Source: Bacillota bacterium
GTDB taxonomy: Bacteria; Bacillota_A; Clostridia; Lachnospirales; Lachnospiraceae
NCBI GenBank assembly: GCA_023443925.1
Contig: JAEZSL010000215.1
Location: 1-55,175 of the forward strand
Length of the DNA stretch: 55,175 bases
Direction of reading: 5' to 3'
In this document: positions 8,822-17,580 of the stretch, in pieces
How the letters are laid out: every line of letters begins with the position of its first letter
Numbering within the stretch: position 1 is the first letter of the stretch
The notes under the pieces: model-generated
Database searches by the model: none
The model's input: the letters and a program-made list of their open reading frames with translations, nothing else
What the model was told of the DNA's origin: nothing
Translations under genes and position numbers: made by a program

Positions 8822-10327
8822 TTACTGCTGAGCAAGCCAGGCATCCAGCTGCTTCTGTTTCTCAGCGATAATCGTATCGATTCCTGCTACCTTTAGTTCT
8901 CCTGTCATTTTAGGAATTGCTTCCTCCGGATTCAGGCAGCCTGTGATTAAACCATTTTGATACTTTTCTATCACATTATTGCAGGCGGTTACTTCATTGA
9001 GAACCTCTTCATTATTGAATACAAAACCTTTTGCAGGCGAAGCTTTTGCAGATGCATTGAATTTACTCAGTTCATTCCAGACATTTGACTCATCACCATT
9101 CCAGACATAGGTAATCTGTTCATTCGGCCAGGCCCATCCTACAACAGAGTAATTGGTTGTGGAAGCATCCACACCGTCTACATAATCAATAATCTTGTTT
9201 TCTTTGTCTACAAACTGATAGTTATTGCCTTCAATACCATTGATGAAAAGATTGGCAATGTCAGGATTTGTATACATTAAGTTAAGCATTTCCATGGCCT
9301 TCTCCGGCTTTTCACTATTTCCGGCAATACTCCAGCAGGCATTTACCATAGAGGTAGTAGAATGAGCATCATATAACTGTACCGTTGCAATTTCTACACC
9401 GCATTTTCTGGTCTCTTCTGCTTCAAAGCCTGCTTTAAGAGGGGTAAATGTACCAAAGCCCACTCCGGAACCAATATAGGTAGCATAGCTTTCATCCGTA
9501 TTAGCACCGTCCGGCATCATTAAGCCTTCCTGTACCCATTTGTAAATATAAGAACAATATTCCCGGAAAGATTCTGTTTCAAAGAGGTTAACCACCTCCG
9601 TGCTGTCATTCAGACAGTTTTCCAATACACCAAGACTGTCACCCAGTACATCACTTGACCAGGTGGGGAAATTCATACTTCCGCCATTGGGTACGCAAGG
9701 ATAGATATCCGGATATGCTTCCTTGACTTTTCGTAACATGTCTTCCAGTTCTGCATAACTAACCGGTTTACTGTAGTCGAGGCCTAATTCATCCGCAATC
9801 TGTTTATTCATTTCAAAGCCTCTGGCCTGTGCCTTATCCTTATTCATAGGGATACCATAGATGCTTCCGTTTACAGTAACACAAGCCCAGTCTTCTTCAG
9901 ATATACTCCCTTTGGTCTCTGGTGCATAGGTGGCGAGCAGCTCATCCATTGCAACCACTTCGTTGCTGGCAACCATACTGGATAAGGAAACCTGCCAGGG
10001 GAAAGCGAAAAACAGATCCAGCTTTTCACCGGAAGTCAGTGCCAGATTCAATTGATCCTTTGTTACACCCCTGATAAGCTGTACATCACAATTAATCAAT
10101 TCTCTTGTGATTTCACTAACCTTTTCCGACACCGCCTCACATTCCTCCGTGGATGCATCATACGGAGCATAGATAGTGACCGTATATGGCTCTTCCTTAT
10201 CTGCATTGGCAGCTGTATTTTCAATGGAACCGTCTTTTGAAGTTGTTTTTGAACCGGAACACCCTCCCAATACGCTGATTGACATTGCTGTTACTAAAAA
10301 AACAGCCAATAGTTTTTTTAATTTCAT
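8822..10327 (-). CDS. Extracellular sugar-binding lipoprotein (DUF3502-type, LplA-like)
   Basis: 501 residues, ATG 10327 with AAAGGAGGAAGG upstream. The N-terminus is a lipoprotein signal: basic MKLKK, a hydrophobic core, then the lipobox LGGC with Cys23 as the lipid anchor. The mature protein is a family 1 solute-binding protein. The final ~60 residues, EKYQNGLITGCLNPEEAIP and GIDTIIAEKQKQLDAWL, match the DUF3502 tail of LplA-like receptors. It would hand an oligosaccharide to the two permeases encoded downstream. A two-component system encoded upstream on the same strand is the likely controller. Confidence 0.9.
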   Translation of the reverse strand: MKLKKLLAVFLVTAMSISVLGGCSGSKTTSKDGSIENTAANADKEEPYTVTIYAPYDASTEECEAVSEKVSEITRELINCDVQLIRGVTKDQLNLALTSGEKLDLFFAFPWQVSLSSMVASNEVVAMDELLATYAPETKGSISEEDWACVTVNGSIYGIPMNKDKAQARGFEMNKQIADELGLDYSKPVSYAELEDMLRKVKEAYPDIYPCVPNGGSMNFPTWSSDVLGDSLGVLENCLNDSTEVVNLFETESFREYCSYIYKWVQEGLMMPDGANTDESYATYIGSGVGFGTFTPLKAGFEAEETRKCGVEIATVQLYDAHSTTSMVNACWSIAGNSEKPEKAMEMLNLMYTNPDIANLFINGIEGNNYQFVDKENKIIDYVDGVDASTTNYSVVGWAWPNEQITYVWNGDESNVWNELSKFNASAKASPAKGFVFNNEEVLNEVTACNNVIEKYQNGLITGCLNPEEAIPKMTGELKVAGIDTIIAEKQKQLDAWLAQQ

Positions 10328-10354
10328 AACCTTCCTCCTTTATTTGATGCTATC

Positions 10355-10456
10355 ATTATAAAAAAATCAGATCGTTTCCTCTACCTTGTCTGTATCTTCT
10401 TATCATAAAAAATGTAATGTCTTTTTTAATCCTGTTATCATTTCAAAAAAATGTAA
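10355..10456 (-). promoter_or_regulatory. Promoter and direct-repeat operator of the sugar-uptake operon
   Basis: On the minus strand a TATAAT lies at 10360-10355, 28 bases before the binding-protein start, but the matching -35 region is poor, as expected for an activator-dependent promoter. Upstream are two direct repeats, TTACATTTTTT followed by ATGATAA, at 10456-10435 and 10417-10400, offset by 35-39 bases. Paired direct sites are typical for AraC-type activators such as the response regulator encoded next door. This is inference from sequence pattern only. Confidence 0.45.
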
Positions 10457-10484
10457 CATTCCATTGTCAGAAATGTTACATTTT
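10441..10484 (-). terminator. Rho-independent terminator after the two-component genes
   Basis: Arms 10472-10484 and 10448-10460 form a perfect 13-bp stem with an 11-base loop; the minus-direction transcript then continues with T-rich sequence. It starts about 20 bases after the response-regulator stop at 10505. It separates regulator transcription from the uptake operon, and its 3' arm overlaps the first direct repeat. Confidence 0.75.
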
Positions 10485-10504
10485 ATCATACTGCTAATTT
10501 TTGT

Positions 10505-12106
10505 TTATTTTCGATGACCATTTAATTCCCTGTCTTCTGCCGGCGGCAGGCCATTGATCTTTTTATATACCTGTGCAAAATAAGAAAAATTATTGTAACC
10601 AACCTTCATGGTAATCATACTGATGGATAGATTCGTACTTCTTACCAGTTCCTTGGCTAATTCCATTTTTTCTTCCATTATATATTCCTTAAGGGATTTA
10701 CCTGTTTCATTCTTAAATAATCGTGACACATAATTGGGATTGAGATGAACTGCCTCCGCAATATCCGTTCTGCGTATATCCGATTCAATATTGCTTCTGA
10801 TATATTGCAGGATATAATCGATCTGGGTTTTCTGCTTTTCCTCCGATGCACCTTTTTCATTAAAGAATCCGGTAAGATACCGAATCAGCCACTTCATTTC
10901 ATCGACAGAAAAATATGCTTTCAGGAACCGTTCCCGTTCCGCATCCTCTTCAAAGATTTCAGAAAAGGTGATACCAAACTTTTCCGCAGACAAATACATA
11001 ATTCCCAGAAAATCCTGATAGAACCGGACCAGCGTATCAGCATTAATCAGCTTCGTCCCGGTAAGATTATCTAATAATACAATTGCATCGTCACATATGT
11101 TTTCATATAAATTATTTTCAACCAGGGTACCAATGCTGCTGAAAAAATGCTTTATTTCTTCTCCTCCGGTCTGGGCATCCCGCTTCGCATCTCCGTCAAT
11201 TACCCCCTGGTCCTGGGTAACATTATCAGACTTTAATTGCTCCAGCTTGTCTGCTTTATTCTTTAAATCCCTGGTATCATTACAGGAAATCAGGTAACAA
11301 GCGGTCACACAGCCGTTATATTCCTGATAAATCCTGCTGAAATGCTTCAACTGGTTTACAACAATCTCTTTCTCTATGGTACAAGGCTCTTTCTTATAAA
11401 TATATATCACGTAATCCAACCGGGATTTTGAGTAAAGTAAAATTCCATAGCCATAACCGGCCAAGAGTTCCTCTAATATATTTTCAATGGTATACCGGAT
11501 CAGATCATTATCCCAATCCTGAATTACCGGACTTTCTTTCTGAATCTGCAGACAAACAGCAAAAGTGTTACATACCTCCTGTACCGGGATACCTAAGTTT
11601 TTAAGATCTCTGATGGCTTGCTCCTGGGAAGAACCTGTCTCACAAAAGAATCTTCTTAAAACAGCATCCAGAAAAAGATTCTTTCTTTTTTGCATCAGTT
11701 CTTCGTAATATACCATCTCCTCTTTTTTTCTGGATATCCGGATTTTATCCATTGCTTTTACAAGAGCTTTTTCAATCTCCTCATATCTGGCTGGCTGTAA
11801 AATATAATCAAAACTTCCCAGCCGGAGTGCTTCCTTGACATATATGAAATCTGCATGGGCAGTTAAAAAAATGCATTCTATTTTATATTTATATTCCTTA
11901 ACCCAGGAAAACAGACTAAGACCATCTTCTACCGGCATTTCTATATCACATAACAGGATATCTATCTCCTGGCTGCTTATGATTTTCTTTGCCTCACCGG
12001 CATTATAAGCCTTTAATACCTTGGTTACACCAATTTTTTTCCATTCAATTCCGAAAACCAAACCGCTTACTACACTGATATGGTCATCTATCACTAATAC
12101 CGTCAT
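10505..12106 (-). CDS. YesN-type response regulator, AraC family
   Basis: 533 residues. Start ATG 12106 overlaps the kinase stop by four bases (ATGA), indicating translational coupling; a 45-base longer frame is rejected. The receiver domain has D7, D8 and phospho-acceptor D54 (LLCDIEMPVEDG) and T82. The usual conserved lysine is replaced by Gln104 in YILQP. After a ~250-residue linker, the C-terminal ~100 residues are two AraC helix-turn-helices (RRTDIAEAVHLNPNYVSRLF, then SISMITMKVGYNNFSYFAQV). Family role: phosphorylated by the adjacent YesM-type kinase, it activates nearby carbohydrate-uptake genes, here probably the binding protein at 8822-10327. Confidence 0.93.
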   Translation of the reverse strand: MTVLVIDDHISVVSGLVFGIEWKKIGVTKVLKAYNAGEAKKIISSQEIDILLCDIEMPVEDGLSLFSWVKEYKYKIECIFLTAHADFIYVKEALRLGSFDYILQPARYEEIEKALVKAMDKIRISRKKEEMVYYEELMQKRKNLFLDAVLRRFFCETGSSQEQAIRDLKNLGIPVQEVCNTFAVCLQIQKESPVIQDWDNDLIRYTIENILEELLAGYGYGILLYSKSRLDYVIYIYKKEPCTIEKEIVVNQLKHFSRIYQEYNGCVTACYLISCNDTRDLKNKADKLEQLKSDNVTQDQGVIDGDAKRDAQTGGEEIKHFFSSIGTLVENNLYENICDDAIVLLDNLTGTKLINADTLVRFYQDFLGIMYLSAEKFGITFSEIFEEDAERERFLKAYFSVDEMKWLIRYLTGFFNEKGASEEKQKTQIDYILQYIRSNIESDIRRTDIAEAVHLNPNYVSRLFKNETGKSLKEYIMEEKMELAKELVRSTNLSISMITMKVGYNNFSYFAQVYKKINGLPPAEDRELNGHRK

Positions 12107-13872
12107 GCACCCACCTCGTTTATATCTATCGGGATATAGAATTCCACACATGCTCCGTTTGAATTACTGAGAAAGATAGTACCTCTGCCATGATATAAGA
12201 GTTCCATACGCTTTTTAATATTTTCGATACCGATATGTTCTTTGGAATCCTCCTCATTTTTAACATCCTTGGTACCTATTACATCCTTCATACCCAATAC
12301 ATCCAACGTTCCTGATATCTCCTTCGTACCCAGTACATCCGGCGAAAATCCCGGTCCGTTATCCAGTATGGTAATACATACATAGGATTCTGATTCACTT
12401 ATAAGCTTAGATACCCTGATGGATATCATCAGCCTTTTATCCGTTACTCCTCCATGTTTTACGGAATTTTCAATAAAAGTAATAATGGACAAAGTTGGAA
12501 TCTGAAACTGCCAAAGTTCCGGATCAACGTCAATATTGCATTCCGGCGGTTCGGACCGGCACATTTTTTGTAATGCAATATAAAGTTTTACACCTTTGAT
12601 TTCCTCTTCCAGACTAATTAAAGAGGGATTAATCTGAAACAGGCTTCTTAGGTACTCAGAAAGCAGCAATATCATTTCCTGAATGGAATCGTATTGTTTC
12701 TGATTTGCCATTGCATAAATATTTTTTAAACAATTCAGAAAGAAATGCGGCCGGATTTGAATCTGCAAATATTGCATCTGTACATTTTTATACTGCAGTT
12801 CCTGTTCATAGGCACTGATTTTTAATGCCTTGATCTTGTCGACCATAACATTAAAGGTATCTTTAACCTGCAGGAATTCGGCAATTTTATAATCTTCGGA
12901 CATATGTGCTTCCGTTTGTCCGGCTCCAATGGATTCCATAGTTGATACCATAGACTCCATTGGATTAAATAGTGTTTTCTTCATATAGTAGAAACCAACC
13001 GGTATAAAGCATGCAATACTCACCGTTAAAACCATAAGCAGAATCTGCATAAGATCAAGATATCGAAAAGCACCACTATAGGTACTCACATAATACTGCC
13101 GAAGCCCGGCGTAAGGGAAGTCCTTCTGCACAATCATATAATGGTTTCCGGCGCTGCCGGTTATGTAATACTTTTTTGCCGACTGTTCCAGAACAATATT
13201 GTTCTCTTCAACAAATTTATTCATATTTAATGGAGTATTATCCTCCGCGGTAAATATCAAATAACCGCTCTCGACCTCATCCGCTTCCTTCTGCGGTGTA
13301 GTAACCAGAGCAAAATCAATTACCATAATTACATAAACATTGCTGTTTCTTAAGATTCTCACCAGATAGTTTCTATCGGTCAGAGTAAGGAGCTGCCATC
13401 CGGCTTTGTAGCATTCATCATCCTGCATTAAAAGTTCTATGTACTGATTTAATTCACATTTTTCATCGTAAGTATATTTACCGCTGCTTGCATAAACCAT
13501 TCTGGTAAGGTTATGCTGGGGCGAGCTGATTCCTAAAGCCGCCAGTCCCTCCAGTTCGGATCGAACTAACGCTTTAAAATCGGCAGCAATATCATTACCG
13601 CAGATATAAGCTTCCATATAGCCTGTGGCATAATTTAATTGCAGCATACTGGCATTATTGGCCATTGCATTGGCCATGGAATAACTCAAATAATCCATGT
13701 CCTGTATAACCGGCTTTTCATAAATCGATACAATATCACGGTTGTTTGATGCTACCTGTTTGTTTAATACTTTCAGTGTATATAAATTATATGCGATGAG
13801 GATAATCAAAAGCGGTATAAGCAGGATTATCATCCATAGCAATATCTGTGTTTTTAATCTTTTCATATTCAT
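12103..13872 (-). CDS. YesM-type sensor histidine kinase
   Basis: About 589 residues from ATG 13872 with AAAAGG just upstream (GTG 13878 and ATG 13866 are alternatives). Membrane helix 1 is at residues 9-28, then a ~240-residue extracellular sensor region, membrane helix 2, a HAMP linker, and the His_kinase domain with QIRPHFFLN (phospho-His near 375). The ATPase domain shows TFIENSVKHG (N box), DNGPGF (G1) and GIENIKKR (G2). Between G1 and G2 sits an unusual ~30-residue insert built from DVLG(T/M)K repeats. The four-base overlap with the response regulator marks them as a pair. It probably senses an extracellular sugar. Confidence 0.93.
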   Translation of the reverse strand: MNMKRLKTQILLWMIILLIPLLIILIAYNLYTLKVLNKQVASNNRDIVSIYEKPVIQDMDYLSYSMANAMANNASMLQLNYATGYMEAYICGNDIAADFKALVRSELEGLAALGISSPQHNLTRMVYASSGKYTYDEKCELNQYIELLMQDDECYKAGWQLLTLTDRNYLVRILRNSNVYVIMVIDFALVTTPQKEADEVESGYLIFTAEDNTPLNMNKFVEENNIVLEQSAKKYYITGSAGNHYMIVQKDFPYAGLRQYYVSTYSGAFRYLDLMQILLMVLTVSIACFIPVGFYYMKKTLFNPMESMVSTMESIGAGQTEAHMSEDYKIAEFLQVKDTFNVMVDKIKALKISAYEQELQYKNVQMQYLQIQIRPHFFLNCLKNIYAMANQKQYDSIQEMILLLSEYLRSLFQINPSLISLEEEIKGVKLYIALQKMCRSEPPECNIDVDPELWQFQIPTLSIITFIENSVKHGGVTDKRLMISIRVSKLISESESYVCITILDNGPGFSPDVLGTKEISGTLDVLGMKDVIGTKDVKNEEDSKEHIGIENIKKRMELLYHGRGTIFLSNSNGACVEFYIPIDINEVGA

Positions 13873-13980
13873 TGGCACCTTTTGTCATAGCAATACACAT
13901 ACCTTATCACATTTGTATTCCCTATTTCAAGATAATTCGACACAGCAATTAAGGTCTAACCGAGGTTCCGTCCGGCAGGC

Positions 13981-14250
13981 GGCATTATTGAGCACCGGAC
14001 CGTTTCTCCAATACGAACTGCCCATCATGGTCTGCCAGATATCTTCGATATTATGAACTGACTTCCCTATTAACATCGGGGTCAGTTACTTTTCTATAGC
14101 AGTAACCACTGCTTTATACCTCCAGGTAAAAGTAGCACAGCCATAACTTGTTATTTCCGGTTCGGAGGTTTCTACCTTAACAAGTACCAGATTAATATTC
14201 CTTGGTGCAGTAACAAACACTTTAATATTTTTAATCGTAATATCCTGCAT
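13981..14250 (-). pseudogene. N-terminal remnant of mannonate/galactonate dehydratase-type enolase-superfamily gene
   Basis: Starts at ATG 14250 with AAAGGAG upstream and encodes 54 residues (MQDITIKNIKVFVTAP, LVLVKVETSEP, GCATFTWRYKAVVTAIEK) before TAA at 14088-14086. In the same frame the homology continues past the stop ([27 protein letters not shown]) to about 13981 and then ends abruptly. This is the capping-domain start of RspA/ManD-like dehydratases, which are ~400 residues long. So the gene has an in-frame nonsense codon, probably a former Tyr, and has lost about three quarters of its length. The remaining 559-base gap 13879-14437 shows no other gene. Confidence 0.8.
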
Positions 14251-14437
14251 TCTTAAACTCCTTTATGTTCTTATATTAACAATATTATATTTTATTACGG
14301 TGTTATTTAGCTATCAGGTATGTAAGCATTTAGCATAAAAAAAGAAACTTTACCCTGCATCAATTACACAAAAACTACCTTCAGCAAAATAATGTGACAT
14401 TTTACTACTAATTTTGTTACATCTGCCTTCACCAGGG

Positions 14438-14932
14438 TTAATTTATCCGGTGAATCACAAACTGTATCGCCAGTAACAAGAGCCAGGTATAAAGCATAAT
14501 AAATTTCACTGTAGTAGACCAGGAACAGATTACCGCAGCTTTCTCATTAAATTCAGGATATTTGTTAAGCATAAACAGAAGCAGGGTGTTTTCCGTTACA
14601 TCCAGTACTGCCCTCATGACAGCTGTGATGGTAAGCAGAATTCTAACCGGATTTGATACAAAACCTGCATTTGTAATAGCAAACATGGTGATAAGGAAAC
14701 AGGTGATAAAGATAAAATCCAGCAGTAAAAATCTTTTGTAAGCCATCCTGCCCTCTTCCCCGATCCGTTCCAGAACCGATTTTAAGGATTTACCGCTATA
14801 ATGAAAACGCATATCCGGCAGACGGAAGGACGGATCAAATTTTTGTATACCCCGCAGCCCGTGATTCGTCGTTTGCATTAGCAGCAGGCATAACAGGAAC
14901 CCGGTTATGCCAATTACATTAATTATTTTCAT
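14438..14932 (-). CDS. Small integral membrane protein of unknown function
   Basis: 164 residues, ATG 14932 with AAAGGAG upstream. Four hydrophobic stretches are visible: residues ~3-20, ~68-88, ~95-118 and ~138-160, with a polar loop at 22-66. I do not recognise the family with certainty. It is transcribed away from the TetR-type regulator at 15087, and such divergent pairs usually mean the regulator represses the membrane gene. Confidence 0.75.
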   Translation of the reverse strand: MKIINVIGITGFLLCLLLMQTTNHGLRGIQKFDPSFRLPDMRFHYSGKSLKSVLERIGEEGRMAYKRFLLLDFIFITCFLITMFAITNAGFVSNPVRILLTITAVMRAVLDVTENTLLLFMLNKYPEFNEKAAVICSWSTTVKFIMLYTWLLLLAIQFVIHRIN

Positions 14933-14961
14933 AAAACTCTCCTTTCCATGGTTTGATTCTT

Positions 14962-14999
14962 CCGCCTTACTTGTGGCGGTCTATTCTATATAGTATAAT
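14962..14999 (+). promoter_or_regulatory. Promoter of the TetR gene with overlapping inverted repeat
   Basis: TTGTGG at 14971-14976 and TATAAT at 14994-14999 are spaced by 17 bases. The inverted repeat CCGCC-N8-GGCGG at 14962-14979 overlaps the -35 element, so it is a candidate operator for the TetR protein and the divergent membrane gene. Confidence 0.5.
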
Positions 15000-15086
15000 A
15001 TGGTAAATAGAAAGAAGCAATCCGGCCAAAGCAAGTGCTACAGTCGTATTGAAACTGTAGCGGCGGCAGTGAAAGGAGGTAAAAAC

Positions 15087-15611
15087 ATGCTTAATACGAA
15101 CAATCCAACCGCAAAGCAATCCCAGGAGTGGATCATCCGGGAATTACTCGGTTTAATGGAAACTAAAAATTATGACAAGATCAGTGTCTCGGAGATTTGC
15201 CGGAAAGCAGATATCGACCGCCGTACCTTTTATCGGAATTTTAACTCTAAGAACGATGTATTGGAGCAGTATATCAATATTTTACGCCAAGAATATCTGA
15301 GTAATTATTCTGATGAAGACGGAGCCAGCAGCTATAAGGCTGCCAAGTATTTTTTCGAGTTCTGGAACCGGCATTTGTGCTTTATTAAAAGTATTAAAAA
15401 CAACGGACTGAGTGATTATGTATTCCATCTGTTTACATCGTTTTCCAAGGAGCATAATGAGTTTTTAATTGGTGATTTCCAGCCAGATATGCAATTAGAA
15501 TACATATACGCTTATCGGATTGGTGGTTTCTGGAATGTACTGCTGACTTTATCCGATAAAGAAAATAAACCTACTCCCGATGAACTGGCCTTAATTCTTT
15601 CTCAAACATGA
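15087..15611 (+). CDS. TetR-family transcriptional regulator
   Basis: 174 residues from ATG 15087, which follows GAAAGGAGGT by a normal spacing; an upstream in-frame ATG at 15000 lies inside the promoter and is rejected. The N-terminal helix-turn-helix reads KISVSEICRKADIDRRTFYR with NFNSKNDVLEQYI, matching the TetR_N signature (IDRRTFYRNF). The C-terminal ligand domain resembles the TetR_C_8-like type seen in Bacillota. It probably controls the divergent membrane protein gene at 14438-14932 and itself. The ligand is unknown. Confidence 0.88.
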   Translation: MLNTNNPTAKQSQEWIIRELLGLMETKNYDKISVSEICRKADIDRRTFYRNFNSKNDVLEQYINILRQEYLSNYSDEDGASSYKAAKYFFEFWNRHLCFIKSIKNNGLSDYVFHLFTSFSKEHNEFLIGDFQPDMQLEYIYAYRIGGFWNVLLTLSDKENKPTPDELALILSQT

Positions 15612-15663
15612 TGAAGTGTTCTTATCATGATAAAGTCTTAATATCATTAGTATCGGCAATAAA

Positions 15664-15730
15664 CGGGCTATTGCAAATTTTAATGTCCAAACCTATTAAA
15701 GACCGGTTTTGATTCATTTGCAACAGCCCG
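15664..15730. terminator. Long-loop inverted repeat between convergent genes
   Basis: Arms 15664-15678 and 15716-15730 (CGGGCTATTGCAAAT versus its complement, one mismatch) flank a 37-base loop. It lies between the 3' ends of the TetR (plus) and GH4 (minus) genes, so a bidirectional terminator is likely, though T-tracts are short. Confidence 0.5.
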
Positions 15731-15759
15731 CTGCCTGCGGTTATAGTATTTTATTTTCC

Positions 15760-17259
15760 TTATCTGGCTGACGGTCTCTCCTTTGCTTTGTCTGTCTCTG
15801 CCGCATTCTTTCTGGCTTCTTCTTTATTCTTACGCATTTCATTTACTGATTTCTCCGGTACCCGTATCCCTTTATAGTCTTTTGACGGAATCAGATTTCC
15901 GGAAGATAACCTATGTTTCGCGGCTTTAATTTCCTCTTTATACTGTGGCAGCCAGGCTTCCCCTGCTACCAGCATTTCATCAACCATTTGGAAAATTTCC
16001 GCCGGTGTACAAACAGCACCGGTAAGGGGATCCATTAACATTGCTTGTCGTAATAAGGTGATATCAGCGGTAACGGCAGCCTCCACGGCAAGACGCTGCA
16101 CCCAGATACTCTGGGAACAAACCGCAGCACAGCCAAGCGGTAAATCTCCTACCTTGGGAATATTAATGCCATTGGCATCCACATATCCCGGCACCTCTAC
16201 TACACATTCATAAGGAAGATTCGTTATGCAGCCTTCATTCATGACATTAAAATGTCCCCGGTAAATCCGTCCGGTTTCCAGGCCCTCAATGATATAAGAG
16301 CCGTGTTCCTGGCTGCGGTTTTCTTTTATATATTTTTTAGCCGGTTCTTTCATCCAGTTTGGGAAATCGTCTTCAAACCAATTGCGGCCTTCTCTGCATA
16401 CACGGAGATATCCGCCGGTTTCCCCATTAATCCATACGCCAAGATCAATCCAGTCTTTTATTTCCTCCGGACGCTTCCGGTACCAGGCAACGTATTCGGA
16501 TAAATGTCCGTTAGATTCCGTGGAATAATAACCAAAATTCTTTAACATATCTATTCTGACTTTCTCGGTTTTTGAAAGCTCTTCATCCGCCAGATAGGCA
16601 GGCAGAATTTTGGGCAGCATATCCTCTCCGTTATGCTTTACGGATATGTACCAGGTCTGATGATTAATGCCGGCACAGATGATATCGACCTCTTCCATTT
16701 TAAGTCCCAGTGCTTTGGCAATCTGATGATGACCGCCCTGTACGCCATGGCATAGGCCTATGGTCTTTACTTTGCCGTATTTATTGGCAGCCCAGGTAAG
16801 CATTGCATTTGGATTGGAATAGTTAAGCATGATGGCATCCGGAGCTGACACCTCACGAATGTCTTTGCAGAAATCCAGAATTGCTGCAATGCCACGTTGT
16901 CCATACATGATTCCGCCGGCACATAAGGTATCACCAACGCACTGGTCGATGCCGTATTTAAGAGGAATTTCAACATCTGTTTCAAAGGCCTCAAGCATTC
17001 CGATACGGACACAGTTGATAATATATCTGGCACCCCTAAAAGCGTCTCTGCGGTTAAGCGTCGTATGGATTTTAATATTTATCCCGTTCTCGTCCAGATC
17101 TCTTTGACACAATGCGGTTACCATGTCCAGGTTATGCTGATTGATATCCGTAAAAGCCACTTCAATATCATGAAATTCCGGCACAGTCATTAAATCCGAA
17201 AATAAAGTCCGGGTAAAACCAACACTTCCGGCTCCGATAAAAGCAATTTTAAATGACAT
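15760..17259 (-). CDS. GH4 alpha-galactosidase-like glycosidase (MelA type)
   Basis: 499 residues, ATG 17259 with AAGGAGG nine bases upstream. N-terminal NAD-binding Rossmann motif FIGAGSVGFTRTL. GH4 hallmarks follow: LNYSNPNAM, the metal-binding CHGVQGG (family CHxV site) and CAGINHQTW. The second half (ECVVEVPGYVDANGI, AMLMDPLTGAVC) resembles MelA alpha-galactosidases more than the alpha-glucosidase or LplD branches. GH4 enzymes use NAD+ and Mn2+ and act by oxidation-elimination in the cytoplasm. The last ~25 residues are a charged Lys/Glu/Ala tail beyond the usual end, seen also in few homologues I know. It is divergent from an AraC regulator, as melA is from melR, but no transporter gene is adjacent. 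Confidence 0.85.
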   Translation of the reverse strand: MSFKIAFIGAGSVGFTRTLFSDLMTVPEFHDIEVAFTDINQHNLDMVTALCQRDLDENGINIKIHTTLNRRDAFRGARYIINCVRIGMLEAFETDVEIPLKYGIDQCVGDTLCAGGIMYGQRGIAAILDFCKDIREVSAPDAIMLNYSNPNAMLTWAANKYGKVKTIGLCHGVQGGHHQIAKALGLKMEEVDIICAGINHQTWYISVKHNGEDMLPKILPAYLADEELSKTEKVRIDMLKNFGYYSTESNGHLSEYVAWYRKRPEEIKDWIDLGVWINGETGGYLRVCREGRNWFEDDFPNWMKEPAKKYIKENRSQEHGSYIIEGLETGRIYRGHFNVMNEGCITNLPYECVVEVPGYVDANGINIPKVGDLPLGCAAVCSQSIWVQRLAVEAAVTADITLLRQAMLMDPLTGAVCTPAEIFQMVDEMLVAGEAWLPQYKEEIKAAKHRLSSGNLIPSKDYKGIRVPEKSVNEMRKNKEEARKNAAETDKAKERPSAR

Positions 17260-17429
17260 AAATTATATCCTCCTTATGATGTACTTAGAAACTTAATTCA
17301 TATAGATTACTAAAATCATTATAGATTATAATAAAGCTAAAAGAGGAAAGAATTCTGTACTCTATTCCAAAATGTAAGATATTATGATATTATTATTTTG
17401 TTGTGTAATGGTTATATCCTAGTTCAGAG

Positions 17430-17580
17430 GAGTTAGGTTGAAAAAACAAAAGCAGTTTTTTCAACATCCTGATTTATACGTGCGCCAGTGCGCACAGATG
17501 GGAGTTAGGTTGAAAAAACGAAATACAGTTTTTCAACATCTTGATTTATACGTGCGCCTAAGCGCACAGATGGGAGTTTA
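17430..17580 (+). repeat. Tandem pair of a 72-bp two-hairpin repeat
   Basis: Two units start at 17430 and 17502, an exact 72-base period, with the start of a third (gagtt) at 17574. The two units differ at about 10 of 72 positions. Each unit holds hairpin A, GGTTGAAAAA...TTTTTCAAC, and hairpin B, GTGCGC-N4-GCGCAC. Differences fall mostly in the loops, so the stems are conserved. The pair fills part of the 549-base gap 17260-17808 between the divergent GH4 and AraC genes. Other copies lie at 26410-26482 and 30619-30705. Confidence 0.9.

Noticed and set aside
17430..17580. Possible CRISPR array
   Set aside because: The units are 72 bp, abut directly without unique spacers, and other copies are single and dispersed; no cas genes are seen.
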